DNA from: Acidobacteriota bacterium | GTDB taxonomy: Bacteria; Acidobacteriota; Thermoanaerobaculia; Gp7-AA8 | Length of the DNA stretch: 8,545 nt | Assembly: GCA_003223695.1 (NCBI GenBank) | Contig: QHVY01000251.1 | Location: 1 to 8,545 of the forward strand | Direction: 5' to 3' | Shown: piece by piece, positions 1 to 5,457 of the stretch | Numbering within the stretch: position 1 is the stretch's first letter | How the letters are laid out: each line of letters begins with the position of its first letter | Notes under the pieces: model-generated | Seen by the model: only the letters and a program-made list of their open reading frames with translations | Database searches by the model: none | What the model was told of the DNA's origin: nothing | Translations under genes and position numbers: made by a program

Positions 1-642
1 GCGGTCAGCGATCTTGAATGCCACCTTCATGTCGTGAGTGATGCTGACCGTGGTCGTATTCAGGGTCGTGTCAATCTCTCGAATCAGCTCGGCGATGACA
101 TCGCTGATCACCGGGTCGAGTCCAGTGGTCGGCTCGTCGAACAACAGAATGTCCGGCTTCAGCGAGATCGCTCGGGCAAATCCGACTCTACGCCGCATGC
201 CGCCGGAGAGCTCCGAGGGCCGCTTGGAGTCGACGCCGTGGAGGTGGACTTGATCGAGGCACTCCTCGACGCGCGCATGAATCTCATCCTCGGTCATTTG
301 AGTGTGACGCCGGAGGGGAAAGGCGATGTTCTCGAAGACACTCATCGAATCGAACAGCGCACCTTCCTGAAATGCCATACCGAAGTGGCGCCGGAATTCG
401 TTGAGCTGCCGGGTTCTCATGCAACAGAGATCCTCGCCCATCACGTACACATGTCCGCTGTCAGGTTGCATGAGGCCGATGATGTGCTTGAGCGTGACGC
501 TCTTTCCCTCCCCCGAGCCGCCCACGATGACCACCGACTCACCTTTCTCAATGTAAATTGAGAGCCCGCGCAAAACCCGTTTGCCGCCGAGCTCTTTCTC
601 GACGTTTTCGAGCGAGATGATCGCGCCGTTGTCACTGGCCAT
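1..642 (-). CDS. mlaF: MlaF-type ABC transporter ATP-binding protein (3' end outside window)
   Basis: This is the cytoplasmic ATPase that would power an MlaE-type permease moving phospholipid or a related lipid between inner and outer membranes. The first 214 codons are present and no stop occurs before the left edge, so about 40-50 residues are probably missing. Visible motifs are Walker A GGSGEGKS (41-48), the Q-loop in AFQEGALFDSMSVFENIAFPL (Q92), signature LSGGM (145-149), Walker B ILLFDEP (165-171), D-loop GLDP (174-177) and the H-loop histidine in SITHD (203). The stretch EGALFDSMSVFENIAFPL is characteristic of the MlaF subfamily rather than generic importers. The ATG overlaps the stop of the upstream permease gene by one base (TGATG) with no clear Shine-Dalgarno sequence, which points to translational coupling. 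An MlaD-like substrate-binding protein would be expected beyond the left edge; that is inference. The mla symbol is by family, and the cargo is not shown. Confidence 0.95.
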   Translation of the reverse strand, partial: MASDNGAIISLENVEKELGGKRVLRGLSIYIEKGESVVIVGGSGEGKSVTLKHIIGLMQPDSGHVYVMGEDLCCMRTRQLNEFRRHFGMAFQEGALFDSMSVFENIAFPLRRHTQMTEDEIHARVEECLDQVHLHGVDSKRPSELSGGMRRRVGFARAISLKPDILLFDEPTTGLDPVISDVIAELIREIDTTLNTTTVSITHDMKVAFKIADR

Positions 643-1418
643 CAGAGGAGCATCTTCGTGAGAAAGAAATCGACGAACAAAATGATCAGCGACGCGCTGA
701 CGACCGCTTGCGTCGTCGAGCGGCCGACGCCCTCCGCCCCACCCGAGGTGTAGTAGCCGCGCGTGCATCCGGTCAGCGTGAGGATCAGGCCGAACGTCGC
801 CGCCTTGATCACGCCTGCCCAGAGATCCTGCATGTTGAGATATTGAAATGTGTTTTGTTCGTAGACGGAACCGTTCGCGCCGAGAAGCTTGACGGCGACG
901 AGGTAGCCGCCGCCGATGCCGAGTGCGTCCCCAAGAACCACCAAAAATGGAAGCATGACGATTCCGGCGATCATGCGCGGAACGAAAAGGTATTGCACCG
1001 GATCCGTGGCCAGGGCCTTGAGCGCGTCGATCTGTTCGGTCACGCGCATCGTTCCGATTTCCGCCGCCATCGACGAGCCGACGCGGCCGGTTACCATGAG
1101 TCCGACCAGAACCGGCGACAGCTCGCGCAGCATCGAGAGCGCGACCGCACCGCCGACGAAATCCTCCGCGTGCACGCGATGGAATCCGCTGTAGGTCTCG
1201 AGAGCGAACACCATCCCGGTGAACATCGTCGTAAGAAAAACGACGGGCACCGATTCGACGCCGACGCGCACCATTTGCCTGAACCACTCGCCGAACTCAA
1301 ACGGCGGCCGCACGCCCCAGACGATCGTCCGCCACAGCATCCGGAACCAGAGCCCGGTCTGCTCGAACAGTCGAATGAAAATGAGGCCGATGTTTTCGAG
1401 AACGCTTGTCATCGTCAC
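642..1418 (-). CDS. mlaE: MlaE-type ABC transporter permease
   Basis: This is the inner-membrane permease of an Mla/MCE lipid transport system, about 258 residues, the usual family length. The hallmark central block is present: RELSPVLVGLMVTGRVGSS (98-116), followed by AAEIGTMRVTEQIDAL (118-133) and ATDP (137-140), and a C-terminal GAEGVGRSTTQAVV block (227-240). Hydrophobic segments lie near residues 53-75, 146-180, 200-218 and 236-257, with an N-terminal amphipathic stretch before the first. Two starts are possible two codons apart: GTG at 1418 and ATG at 1412. The ATG is at least as plausible, since a GAG lies a suitable distance upstream. The gene follows alr after only 5-11 bases and overlaps the ATPase gene, so it belongs to the same transcript. 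Family identity is secure; the transported lipid is not shown by sequence. Confidence 0.95.
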   Translation of the reverse strand: MTMTSVLENIGLIFIRLFEQTGLWFRMLWRTIVWGVRPPFEFGEWFRQMVRVGVESVPVVFLTTMFTGMVFALETYSGFHRVHAEDFVGGAVALSMLRELSPVLVGLMVTGRVGSSMAAEIGTMRVTEQIDALKALATDPVQYLFVPRMIAGIVMLPFLVVLGDALGIGGGYLVAVKLLGANGSVYEQNTFQYLNMQDLWAGVIKAATFGLILTLTGCTRGYYTSGGAEGVGRSTTQAVVSASLIILFVDFFLTKMLL

Positions 1419-1423
1419 TCAGT

Positions 1424-2605
1424 TTATGCCGAGCGTAGCGAGGCATCTCCGGTGGTGGCATACCGACCGTACCGCCACGAGTGGCTTGGTCGCTGCGGCA
1501 CCCGCCGCGAGATCCTGCAGAAGACTTCGTGTGAAATTGTACCGGTGCGCTTCGCCAACTCCTCGACGGTGATTTCATTTCCGAGGAGGGTGACCTCGTC
1601 GCCGAATCGAGCGTCGGGGATGTCGGTCACATCGATCGTGACCAGATCCATCGATACACGCCCGACCACCGGCGCCCGCCGCCCGCGCACCAGAACCTCG
1701 CCATTGTTCGACAGCAGACGATCATAGCCGTCCGCGTAGCCGACCGGCAGCGTGGCGATCCGGCTCGGCCGCTTCGTCCGAAACGTCGCCCCATAACCGA
1801 CCGCATGTCCCGCGGGCAGCTCCTTCAGCCGCACGATCTCCGTTCGCCAGCGAAGGATGGGCTCGAAACGTAGAGCCGCCTCTCCAGGCGGCTCGTGCCG
1901 GCTGAGAGCCGGCGCTACGTCAAGCGGCTCGGCGCCCAAAAGCGAGAGCCCGACGCGCACGAAATCCCCGGGTTCGACGATGCCTCGCATCGTGGCAGCA
2001 CTATTCGCGAGATGGTACAGGGGTGCCGGAATCTTCGCGCTCATCTGACGAAATTTTGCGATCTGCTGATCCGTGAGCGGATCACTCGGATTGCTCGCGT
2101 TCGCAAAATGTGTATAGACAGCATCGATGCGAAGGCGCGGCGTGGATTGAATCATCTCCACCACGCGCTTCAGCTCGCTCTCGGTCACGCCCATTCGTCC
2201 CATTCCGCTGTCGAGCTTCAAATGGATTGAGATATCGCGGTCGCGAGCGACGCGGCAGGCGCTCTCCAACTCTTCAGGGCCGACAACGCCGAGTGTGATT
2301 CGATGATCGAGGGCGATTGAAATTTGCGATTCGGTCAGCGGGCCGAGGAGCAGCAGAGGCAAGTCGATTCCTGCGTTGCGCAGCTCGAGCGACTCCTCGA
2401 GCAACGCGGTAGCGATCATCGCCACCTTTTCCGCGCGACACTGCTTCGCCAGCTCCACCGCGCCGTGACCATACGCGTTGGCTTTCAGCACGGCGATCAA
2501 ACGCGATCCCAGCGGCAGACGCGCGACGATCGCATCGACATTGCGGGCGAAGGCCGCGAGGTCGATCTCCGCCCATGTCGGTCGGAAATCAGGCGCTGTA
2601 GACAT
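1424..2605 (-). CDS. alr: Alanine racemase with an in-frame palindromic insert and a foreign C-terminal tail
   Basis: This PLP enzyme interconverts L- and D-alanine for peptidoglycan. I chose the ATG at 2605 because it directly precedes the canonical N-terminus (TWAEIDLAAFARNV). An in-frame start at 2647 would add 14 residues without family resemblance. In the 393-residue product the PLP lysine is K41 (VLKANAYGHG), the second catalytic residue is Y271 (VGYGATF), and HLANSAAT, GRVSMD and the C-terminal GTISHEVFCRISRRVP block are recognisable, so it looks functional. Two oddities: residues 229-246 are encoded by a cloverleaf-like palindrome (1868-1920) in the linker between the TIM-barrel and beta domains, and after RRVP the usual short ending (RVY-like) is replaced by about 23 unrelated residues read through repeat-like DNA. 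Without both, the length would be near 352, within the family range. The start lies 17 bases inside the SDR gene and the stop is just before mlaE, so it is co-transcribed with both. Confidence 0.95.
   Translation of the reverse strand: MSTAPDFRPTWAEIDLAAFARNVDAIVARLPLGSRLIAVLKANAYGHGAVELAKQCRAEKVAMIATALLEESLELRNAGIDLPLLLLGPLTESQISIALDHRITLGVVGPEELESACRVARDRDISIHLKLDSGMGRMGVTESELKRVVEMIQSTPRLRIDAVYTHFANASNPSDPLTDQQIAKFRQMSAKIPAPLYHLANSAATMRGIVEPGDFVRVGLSLLGAEPLDVAPALSRHEPPGEAALRFEPILRWRTEIVRLKELPAGHAVGYGATFRTKRPSRIATLPVGYADGYDRLLSNNGEVLVRGRRAPVVGRVSMDLVTIDVTDIPDARFGDEVTLLGNEITVEELAKRTGTISHEVFCRISRRVPQRPSHSWRYGRYATTGDASLRSA
1426..1480. repeat. Probable dispersed repeat at the alr 3' end
   Basis: The core tgccgagcgtagcgaggca (1427-1445) has complementary ends (tgcc/ggca). 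It looks like the short dispersed sequences of the form ATGCCGAGCGNAGCGAGGCATCTC that I recall from many environmental bacterial genomes. Next to it, gtggc (1455-1459) can pair with gccac (1474-1478). The segment encodes the last residues of the alanine racemase tail and its TAA stop. Only one copy is present in the window, so repeat status is inferred from resemblance. Confidence 0.5.
1868..1920. repeat. Cloverleaf-like palindromic element inside alr
   Basis: The 53 bases form a complete nested fold. The outer arms are acgtag (1868-1873) and ctacgt (1915-1920), exact reverse complements. Hairpin one is gagccgcct (1873-1881) with aggcggctc (1886-1894), nine perfect pairs with a ctcc loop. Hairpin two is gccggct (1897-1903) with agccggc (1907-1913), seven perfect pairs with a gag loop. 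It lies wholly inside the coding sequence and is read in frame as about 18 residues. It resembles REP/RPE-type miniature dispersed elements; that it is dispersed in this genome cannot be seen from one copy. Confidence 0.8.
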
Positions 2606-3299
2606 GGATATTCTGCCCGTTGATCGGCCTCGCCCGATCCGATGCAAGAAACAAGATCACCTCGGCCACCTCCGTGGCGGTCATATCGGCCGGTGCGCCA
2701 CCGCTAACCGCCGCCCACATCGGTGTGTCAACCGATCCCGGGCTCACGCAGTTGACGCGAATGCCGTGCTCCTTCAGCTCGACCGCGAGCTGCTCGGTGA
2801 ATTCAATGAGCGCCGCCTTGCTCGCACAATACGCCGAGAACCCCGGAAACTTTTCCGGCCCAATCACCCCGCTGATCGATGAGACGTTCACGATCGCGCC
2901 GCTGCGACGGGCGATCATGTTCTTTACTGCACGGCGCGTGGCGAGAAATGCTCCGCGAACGTTGACGGCGAAGACGCGATCCCAATCACGCTCGGTCATT
3001 CGCTCGACCCGTTTGCTGACGTATGTGCCCGCGTCATTGATGAGAATGTCGCAGCGCCCGAATCGAGATTCTGTTTGCGCGAACAGACGCTCCACCGAAT
3101 CAGCATCGCTGACATCGCCAGGCACGGCGAGCATTCGGTCCTCGTACTTGCGGGCGAGAGTCTTCAATTTGCCGGCAGAGCGCGCAAAAATCGCGACGCG
3201 CGCGCCGCGCTCGACGAGCAATTCCGCTGTCGCGCGGCCGATTCCGCTCGATGCGCCGGTGACGACGGCCACTCGGTTTTCGAATTCCTGCTCGGGCAT
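2589..3299 (-). CDS. Short-chain dehydrogenase/reductase (classical SDR)
   Basis: This is a classical SDR oxidoreductase of 236 residues using NAD(P)(H). The Rossmann glycine motif is TGASSGIG (14-21), the adenine-contact aspartate is D62 in GDVSD, and the structural NNAG motif appears as NDAG (88-91), an uncommon but tolerated variant. N113 and the catalytic S141, Y157 and K161 (YCASK) are all present. R40 after the second beta strand (IFARS) suggests preference for NADP(H), which is inference. The substrate cannot be told. The ATG at 3299 is the only sensible start; no clear Shine-Dalgarno sequence precedes it. It is the first gene of the minus-strand run and its last 17 bases contain the alr start. 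A biochemical link with alr or the Mla genes is not evident. Confidence 0.93.
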   Translation of the reverse strand: MPEQEFENRVAVVTGASSGIGRATAELLVERGARVAIFARSAGKLKTLARKYEDRMLAVPGDVSDADSVERLFAQTESRFGRCDILINDAGTYVSKRVERMTERDWDRVFAVNVRGAFLATRRAVKNMIARRSGAIVNVSSISGVIGPEKFPGFSAYCASKAALIEFTEQLAVELKEHGIRVNCVSPGSVDTPMWAAVSGGAPADMTATEVAEVILFLASDRARPINGQNIHVYSA

Positions 3300-3304
3300 A
3301 TAAT
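3299..3304 (+). promoter_or_regulatory. Candidate -10 box for the PuuD-like gene
   Basis: A perfect TATAAT lies on the plus strand at the start of the divergent intergenic region. The -35 region is poor (ttttcg at 3277-3282, 16-base spacing, is the best I see) and there is no extended -10. If used, transcription would begin near 3311 and give a leader of about 100 bases containing the 3343-3398 palindrome. This is a weak call. Confidence 0.25.
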
Positions 3305-3342
3305 TCGCGCCGCGCAGGCTACCGCAAAACCTGCAGCAGTAG

Positions 3343-3398
3343 GCCCCTCACCCTGCACCCTCTCCCCGCGGCGCGGGGAGAAGGACGCGGTGAGGGGC
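3343..3398. repeat. Nested palindrome in the divergent intergenic region
   Basis: The outer arms gcccctcacc (3343-3352) and ggtgaggggc (3389-3398) are exact reverse complements. Inside them tctccccgcg (3361-3370) and cgcggggaga (3372-3381) form a second perfect ten-base arm pair around one central base. This matches the widely seen 'CCCTCACCC...CTCTCCCCG...' class of dispersed palindromes. It lies between two divergent genes and lacks a T-tract, so it is not an intrinsic terminator. It ends 14 bases before the ATG of the PuuD-like gene, immediately upstream of its Shine-Dalgarno sequence. Confidence 0.75.
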
Positions 3399-3400
3399 GC

Positions 3401-3406
3401 GAGGAG
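3401..3406 (+). promoter_or_regulatory. Ribosome binding site of the PuuD-like gene
   Basis: gaggag lies six bases before the ATG at 3413 and supports that start. It lies three bases downstream of the nested palindrome, so folding of that palindrome in the leader could affect ribosome access. Confidence 0.7.
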
Positions 3407-3412
3407 AGCGCA

Positions 3413-4201
3413 ATGAATCCCGACGTAAACAACTGGCTTCAACTCATCCTCCGCTGGGCGCACGTCGTCGTCGGAATCATCTGGATCGGTCATCTCTACT
3501 TCTTCAACTGGGTCAATGGCCCGTTCCAGGCCAAACTCGACGGTGCGACGAAGAAAATCGTGAATCCGGAGCTGATGCCGCGCGCGCTGTTCTGGTTTCG
3601 CTGGGGCGCAGCGTGGACGTGGATCACCGGAATTCTGCTGGCGATCCTGGTTTATTACCACGGCAGGGTGGTATTCGAGGATCCGACCTCGCCCGGATCG
3701 AATTCGTGGCTGTGGCTGGTGATCGTTCTCATTCTTCTCGCCGTCGGATTCGTGATCTACAACGCGATCATGAAGGCGGTGGCGAACAAAGTCGTTGGCG
3801 CAGCGATTAATCTCGTGATCTTCGCCGCGGTCTATCTTTTCCTGGAGTACGTCGGCCATTTCAGCGGCCGCGCACTCTACGTTCACACTGGTGCGATCTT
3901 CGGCACGATGATGGCGCTCAACGTTTGGATGATCATCTGGCCGTATCAGAAACGGATCATCACTGCGACAAAAGAGGGAACAGCTCCCGATGCGGCGCAA
4001 GTGGCGACCGCAGGCCTGCGTTCGCGGCATAACACGTACATGTCGGTGCCGCTCGTCTTCACGATGATCAGCAATCATTATCCGACGGTATACGGAATGC
4101 CGCCGTGGCAGCGTGACGTGATCCTGGCGATCATCATCGCGGTCGGCTTCGTCGTCGTGCGGCTGATTTACGGTAAGGCGCCGAAAGTACCAGGTTTCTG
4201 A
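3413..4201 (+). CDS. PuuD-like / urate oxidase N-terminal (Urate_ox_N) membrane protein
   Basis: This is a multi-pass membrane protein of 262 residues resembling the membrane domain of PuuD-type urate hydroxylases (Pfam Urate_ox_N). Family-like blocks are RWAHVVVGIIWIGHLYFFNWVNGP (14-37), the LMPRALFWFRWGA block (54-66), the HTGAIFGTMMALNVWMIIWP region (158-177) and RSRHNTYMSVPLVFTMISNHY (203-223). Hydrophobic helices fall near residues 9-31, 62-82, 98-118, 128-147, 155-176, 209-221 and 236-253. Histidines at 17, 27, 149, 158, 206 and 222 lie in or next to helices and could include haem ligands; that is inference. PuuD proteins known from Proteobacteria carry a C-terminal cytochrome c domain with a CxxCH motif. 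Here the protein ends after the last helix with no CxxCH, so it is the stand-alone form. No other purine-degradation gene is in the window, so urate as the substrate is not established. Confidence 0.8.
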   Translation: MNPDVNNWLQLILRWAHVVVGIIWIGHLYFFNWVNGPFQAKLDGATKKIVNPELMPRALFWFRWGAAWTWITGILLAILVYYHGRVVFEDPTSPGSNSWLWLVIVLILLAVGFVIYNAIMKAVANKVVGAAINLVIFAAVYLFLEYVGHFSGRALYVHTGAIFGTMMALNVWMIIWPYQKRIITATKEGTAPDAAQVATAGLRSRHNTYMSVPLVFTMISNHYPTVYGMPPWQRDVILAIIIAVGFVVVRLIYGKAPKVPGF

Positions 4202-4270
4202 GTTGCTGAGGGTTGCTAAGTTGCTGAGTAGGACCACACACAGCAACCAAGCAACCTAGAAACCGAGCAA
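4202..4270. repeat. 9-base-period repeats arranged as an inverted repeat
   Basis: Three near-copies of gttgctgag/gttgctaag run at 4202-4228 with a period of about nine bases. Three degenerate copies of the complement (cagcaacc, agcaacct, gagcaacc) follow at 4241-4270. The arms ggttgctaagttgctg (4211-4226) and cagcaaccaagcaacc (4241-4256) pair with only two mismatches in the middle, around a 14-base spacer. The block fills almost the whole gap between the PuuD-like and PhzF-family genes. It has no T-tract, so it does not look like a rho-independent terminator. Confidence 0.7.
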
Positions 4271-4273
4271 CCC

Positions 4274-5008
4274 ATGCGCATTCTGCAAATCGACGCGTTC
4301 ACGGACCAGCCATTCCGCGGCAACCCCGCCGCGGTTTGTCTGCTCGACCGTGAGCGCGACGCGGCGTGGATGCAGAGCGTCGGCGCGGAGATGAATCTCT
4401 CCGAGACGGCGTTTCTGCTTCCCCACGCTGACGGCTGGTCGCTTCGATGGTTCACTCCTACGATCGAAGTCGCGCTTTGCGGCCATGCCACGCTCGCCAG
4501 CGCACACGCGTTGTGGGAAGAAAAACTTCTCGCGCCAAACGAGACCGCCCGATTCCACACGAAGAGCGGCTTGCTCACGGCAACGAAGCGCGGAGACCTG
4601 ATCGAGCTCGACTTGCCCGCAACACGCGAAGAAAAATCTGACGTTCCCGCCGGACTTCTCGACTCCCTCGGCATATCCAATCCTCGATATGTCGGCCGCG
4701 ACAAATTCGACTATCTCGTGGAAGTCGATTCGGAAGAGGATGTACGTCGCTTGAAACCGAATCACGCGGAGCTGCGGCAGATTCCGGTGCGAGGGGTGAT
4801 CGTCACCAGCCGCGCTTCGAACGGCGATTACGATTTCGTCTCACGCTGCCGCCTTGCTCCCTTCTGGTCGGAGCGTCTCGGCAAAAAAGAATTCGTCGCG
4901 TCTCAGGCATCGCCGCGCGGAGGCATGCTGCGCGTGCGCCTCGATGGCGATCGAGTGAAGCTCGGCGGCCGGGCGGTGGTCGTGTTGCGCGGTGATCTGA
5001 CCGTCTAG
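4274..5008 (+). CDS. PhzF-family isomerase-like protein lacking the second catalytic motif
   Basis: This belongs to the PhzF / YddE (diaminopimelate epimerase-like fold) family. The N-terminal half is canonical: QIDAFTDQPFRGNPAAVCLL (5-24), the catalytic-glutamate motif NLSETAFLLP (E44), LRWFTPTIEVALCGHATLASAH with GHAT (70-73). The C-terminal half continues with RGVIVTSR, DYDFVSRC, LAPFWSERLGK and the QASPRGGMLRVRL block. Between R191 and C192, where family members normally have about 18 residues of the type FFAPGxGxxEDPVTGSAH, nothing is present. The conserved aspartate and the GSAH loop of the active site are thus missing, although the reading frame is preserved and the rest is well conserved. 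At 244 residues it is shorter than the usual 260-280. It may be inactive or altered. The stop overlaps the GTG of the next gene. No Shine-Dalgarno sequence is evident; the ATG at 4274 fits the family N-terminus exactly. Confidence 0.9.
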   Translation: MRILQIDAFTDQPFRGNPAAVCLLDRERDAAWMQSVGAEMNLSETAFLLPHADGWSLRWFTPTIEVALCGHATLASAHALWEEKLLAPNETARFHTKSGLLTATKRGDLIELDLPATREEKSDVPAGLLDSLGISNPRYVGRDKFDYLVEVDSEEDVRRLKPNHAELRQIPVRGVIVTSRASNGDYDFVSRCRLAPFWSERLGKKEFVASQASPRGGMLRVRLDGDRVKLGGRAVVVLRGDLTV

Positions 5009-5457
5009 TGCTCCACATCCATCGAGCGATCGACGTCGCCATCGTGCGCGAGCTCTTCCTCGAATACGCTCAATCCCTAGGTATCGATCTGGCCTTTCAG
5101 GATTTTGAACGCGAAGTGGCGTCACTGCCGGGAGACTACGATCCGATCCTTGTCGCGCACTGGAACAGCAAAGTCGCCGGGTGCGTCGCGCTGCACGGCT
5201 GGGATCGCGACGTCTGCGAGATGAAGCGCCTCTACGTGCGGCCGGCGTTTCGCGGGCACGCGATCGGCCGCGCGCTTGCGGAGCGCATCATTGTCGAAGC
5301 GCGCGAGAAGCGATTCGCCCGCATGCGGCTCGACACGTTGCCGATCATGCGCGAGGCCCAGGAACTTTACCGCTCGCTTGGATTTCTGGAGATTCCGCCG
5401 TACCGTTTCAATCCGATCGACGGCTCGAAATTCATGGAGCTCGACCTGCAGCGATGA
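5008..5457 (+). CDS. GNAT-family N-acetyltransferase
   Basis: This is a small GCN5-related acetyltransferase of 149 residues that would transfer an acyl group from acetyl-CoA to an unknown amine. The core is clear: strand beta4 with CEMKRLYVRPAFRG (70-83), the acetyl-CoA pyrophosphate-binding loop R-G-H-A-I-G (82-87), the helix GRALAERIIVEAR, then RMRLDT (105-110) and the C-terminal EAQELYRSLGFLEIPPYRFNP block typical of GNAT motif B. The GTG start overlaps the previous stop (TAGTG) and the stop overlaps the dGTPase start (ATGA), so all three genes appear translationally coupled. The GTG is supported by this overlap and by family length. The substrate is not predictable from sequence. Confidence 0.92.
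   Translation: MLHIHRAIDVAIVRELFLEYAQSLGIDLAFQDFEREVASLPGDYDPILVAHWNSKVAGCVALHGWDRDVCEMKRLYVRPAFRGHAIGRALAERIIVEAREKRFARMRLDTLPIMREAQELYRSLGFLEIPPYRFNPIDGSKFMELDLQR

Noticed and set aside
34..561. A 175-codon plus-strand open frame opposite mlaF
   Set aside because: The opposite strand carries all ABC ATPase motifs; this frame has none and is a shadow.
708..1727. A 339-codon plus-strand open frame opposite mlaE and the alr end
   Set aside because: It is antisense to two well-supported genes, and its composition (Arg/His/Glu-rich) and lack of any motif mark it as a shadow.
2606..2647. Upstream start for alr at 2647
   Set aside because: The extra 14 residues are basic, lie within the SDR coding region and do not resemble other alanine racemases. 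The ATG at 2605 fits the family.
3164..4246. A 360-codon open frame on the minus strand across the PuuD-like gene and the divergent region
   Set aside because: It is antisense to a clear membrane-protein gene and overlaps the SDR start. Its product is rich in Arg, Asp and His with no recognisable domain, typical of a GC-rich shadow frame.
4211..4256. Intrinsic terminator after the PuuD-like gene
   Set aside because: A stem can form, but it has mismatches, a 14-base loop and no following T-tract, so a repeat is the better description.
3343..4270. CRISPR array
   Set aside because: The repeats are short, close-packed or singly palindromic, without 25-40 base repeats separated by unique spacers, and no cas gene is present.
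5181..5453. Upstream extension of the dGTPase reading frame
   Set aside because: The extension is Arg/Ala-rich shadow sequence of the GNAT gene. The ATG at 5454 with its ATGA overlap gives the family N-terminus.
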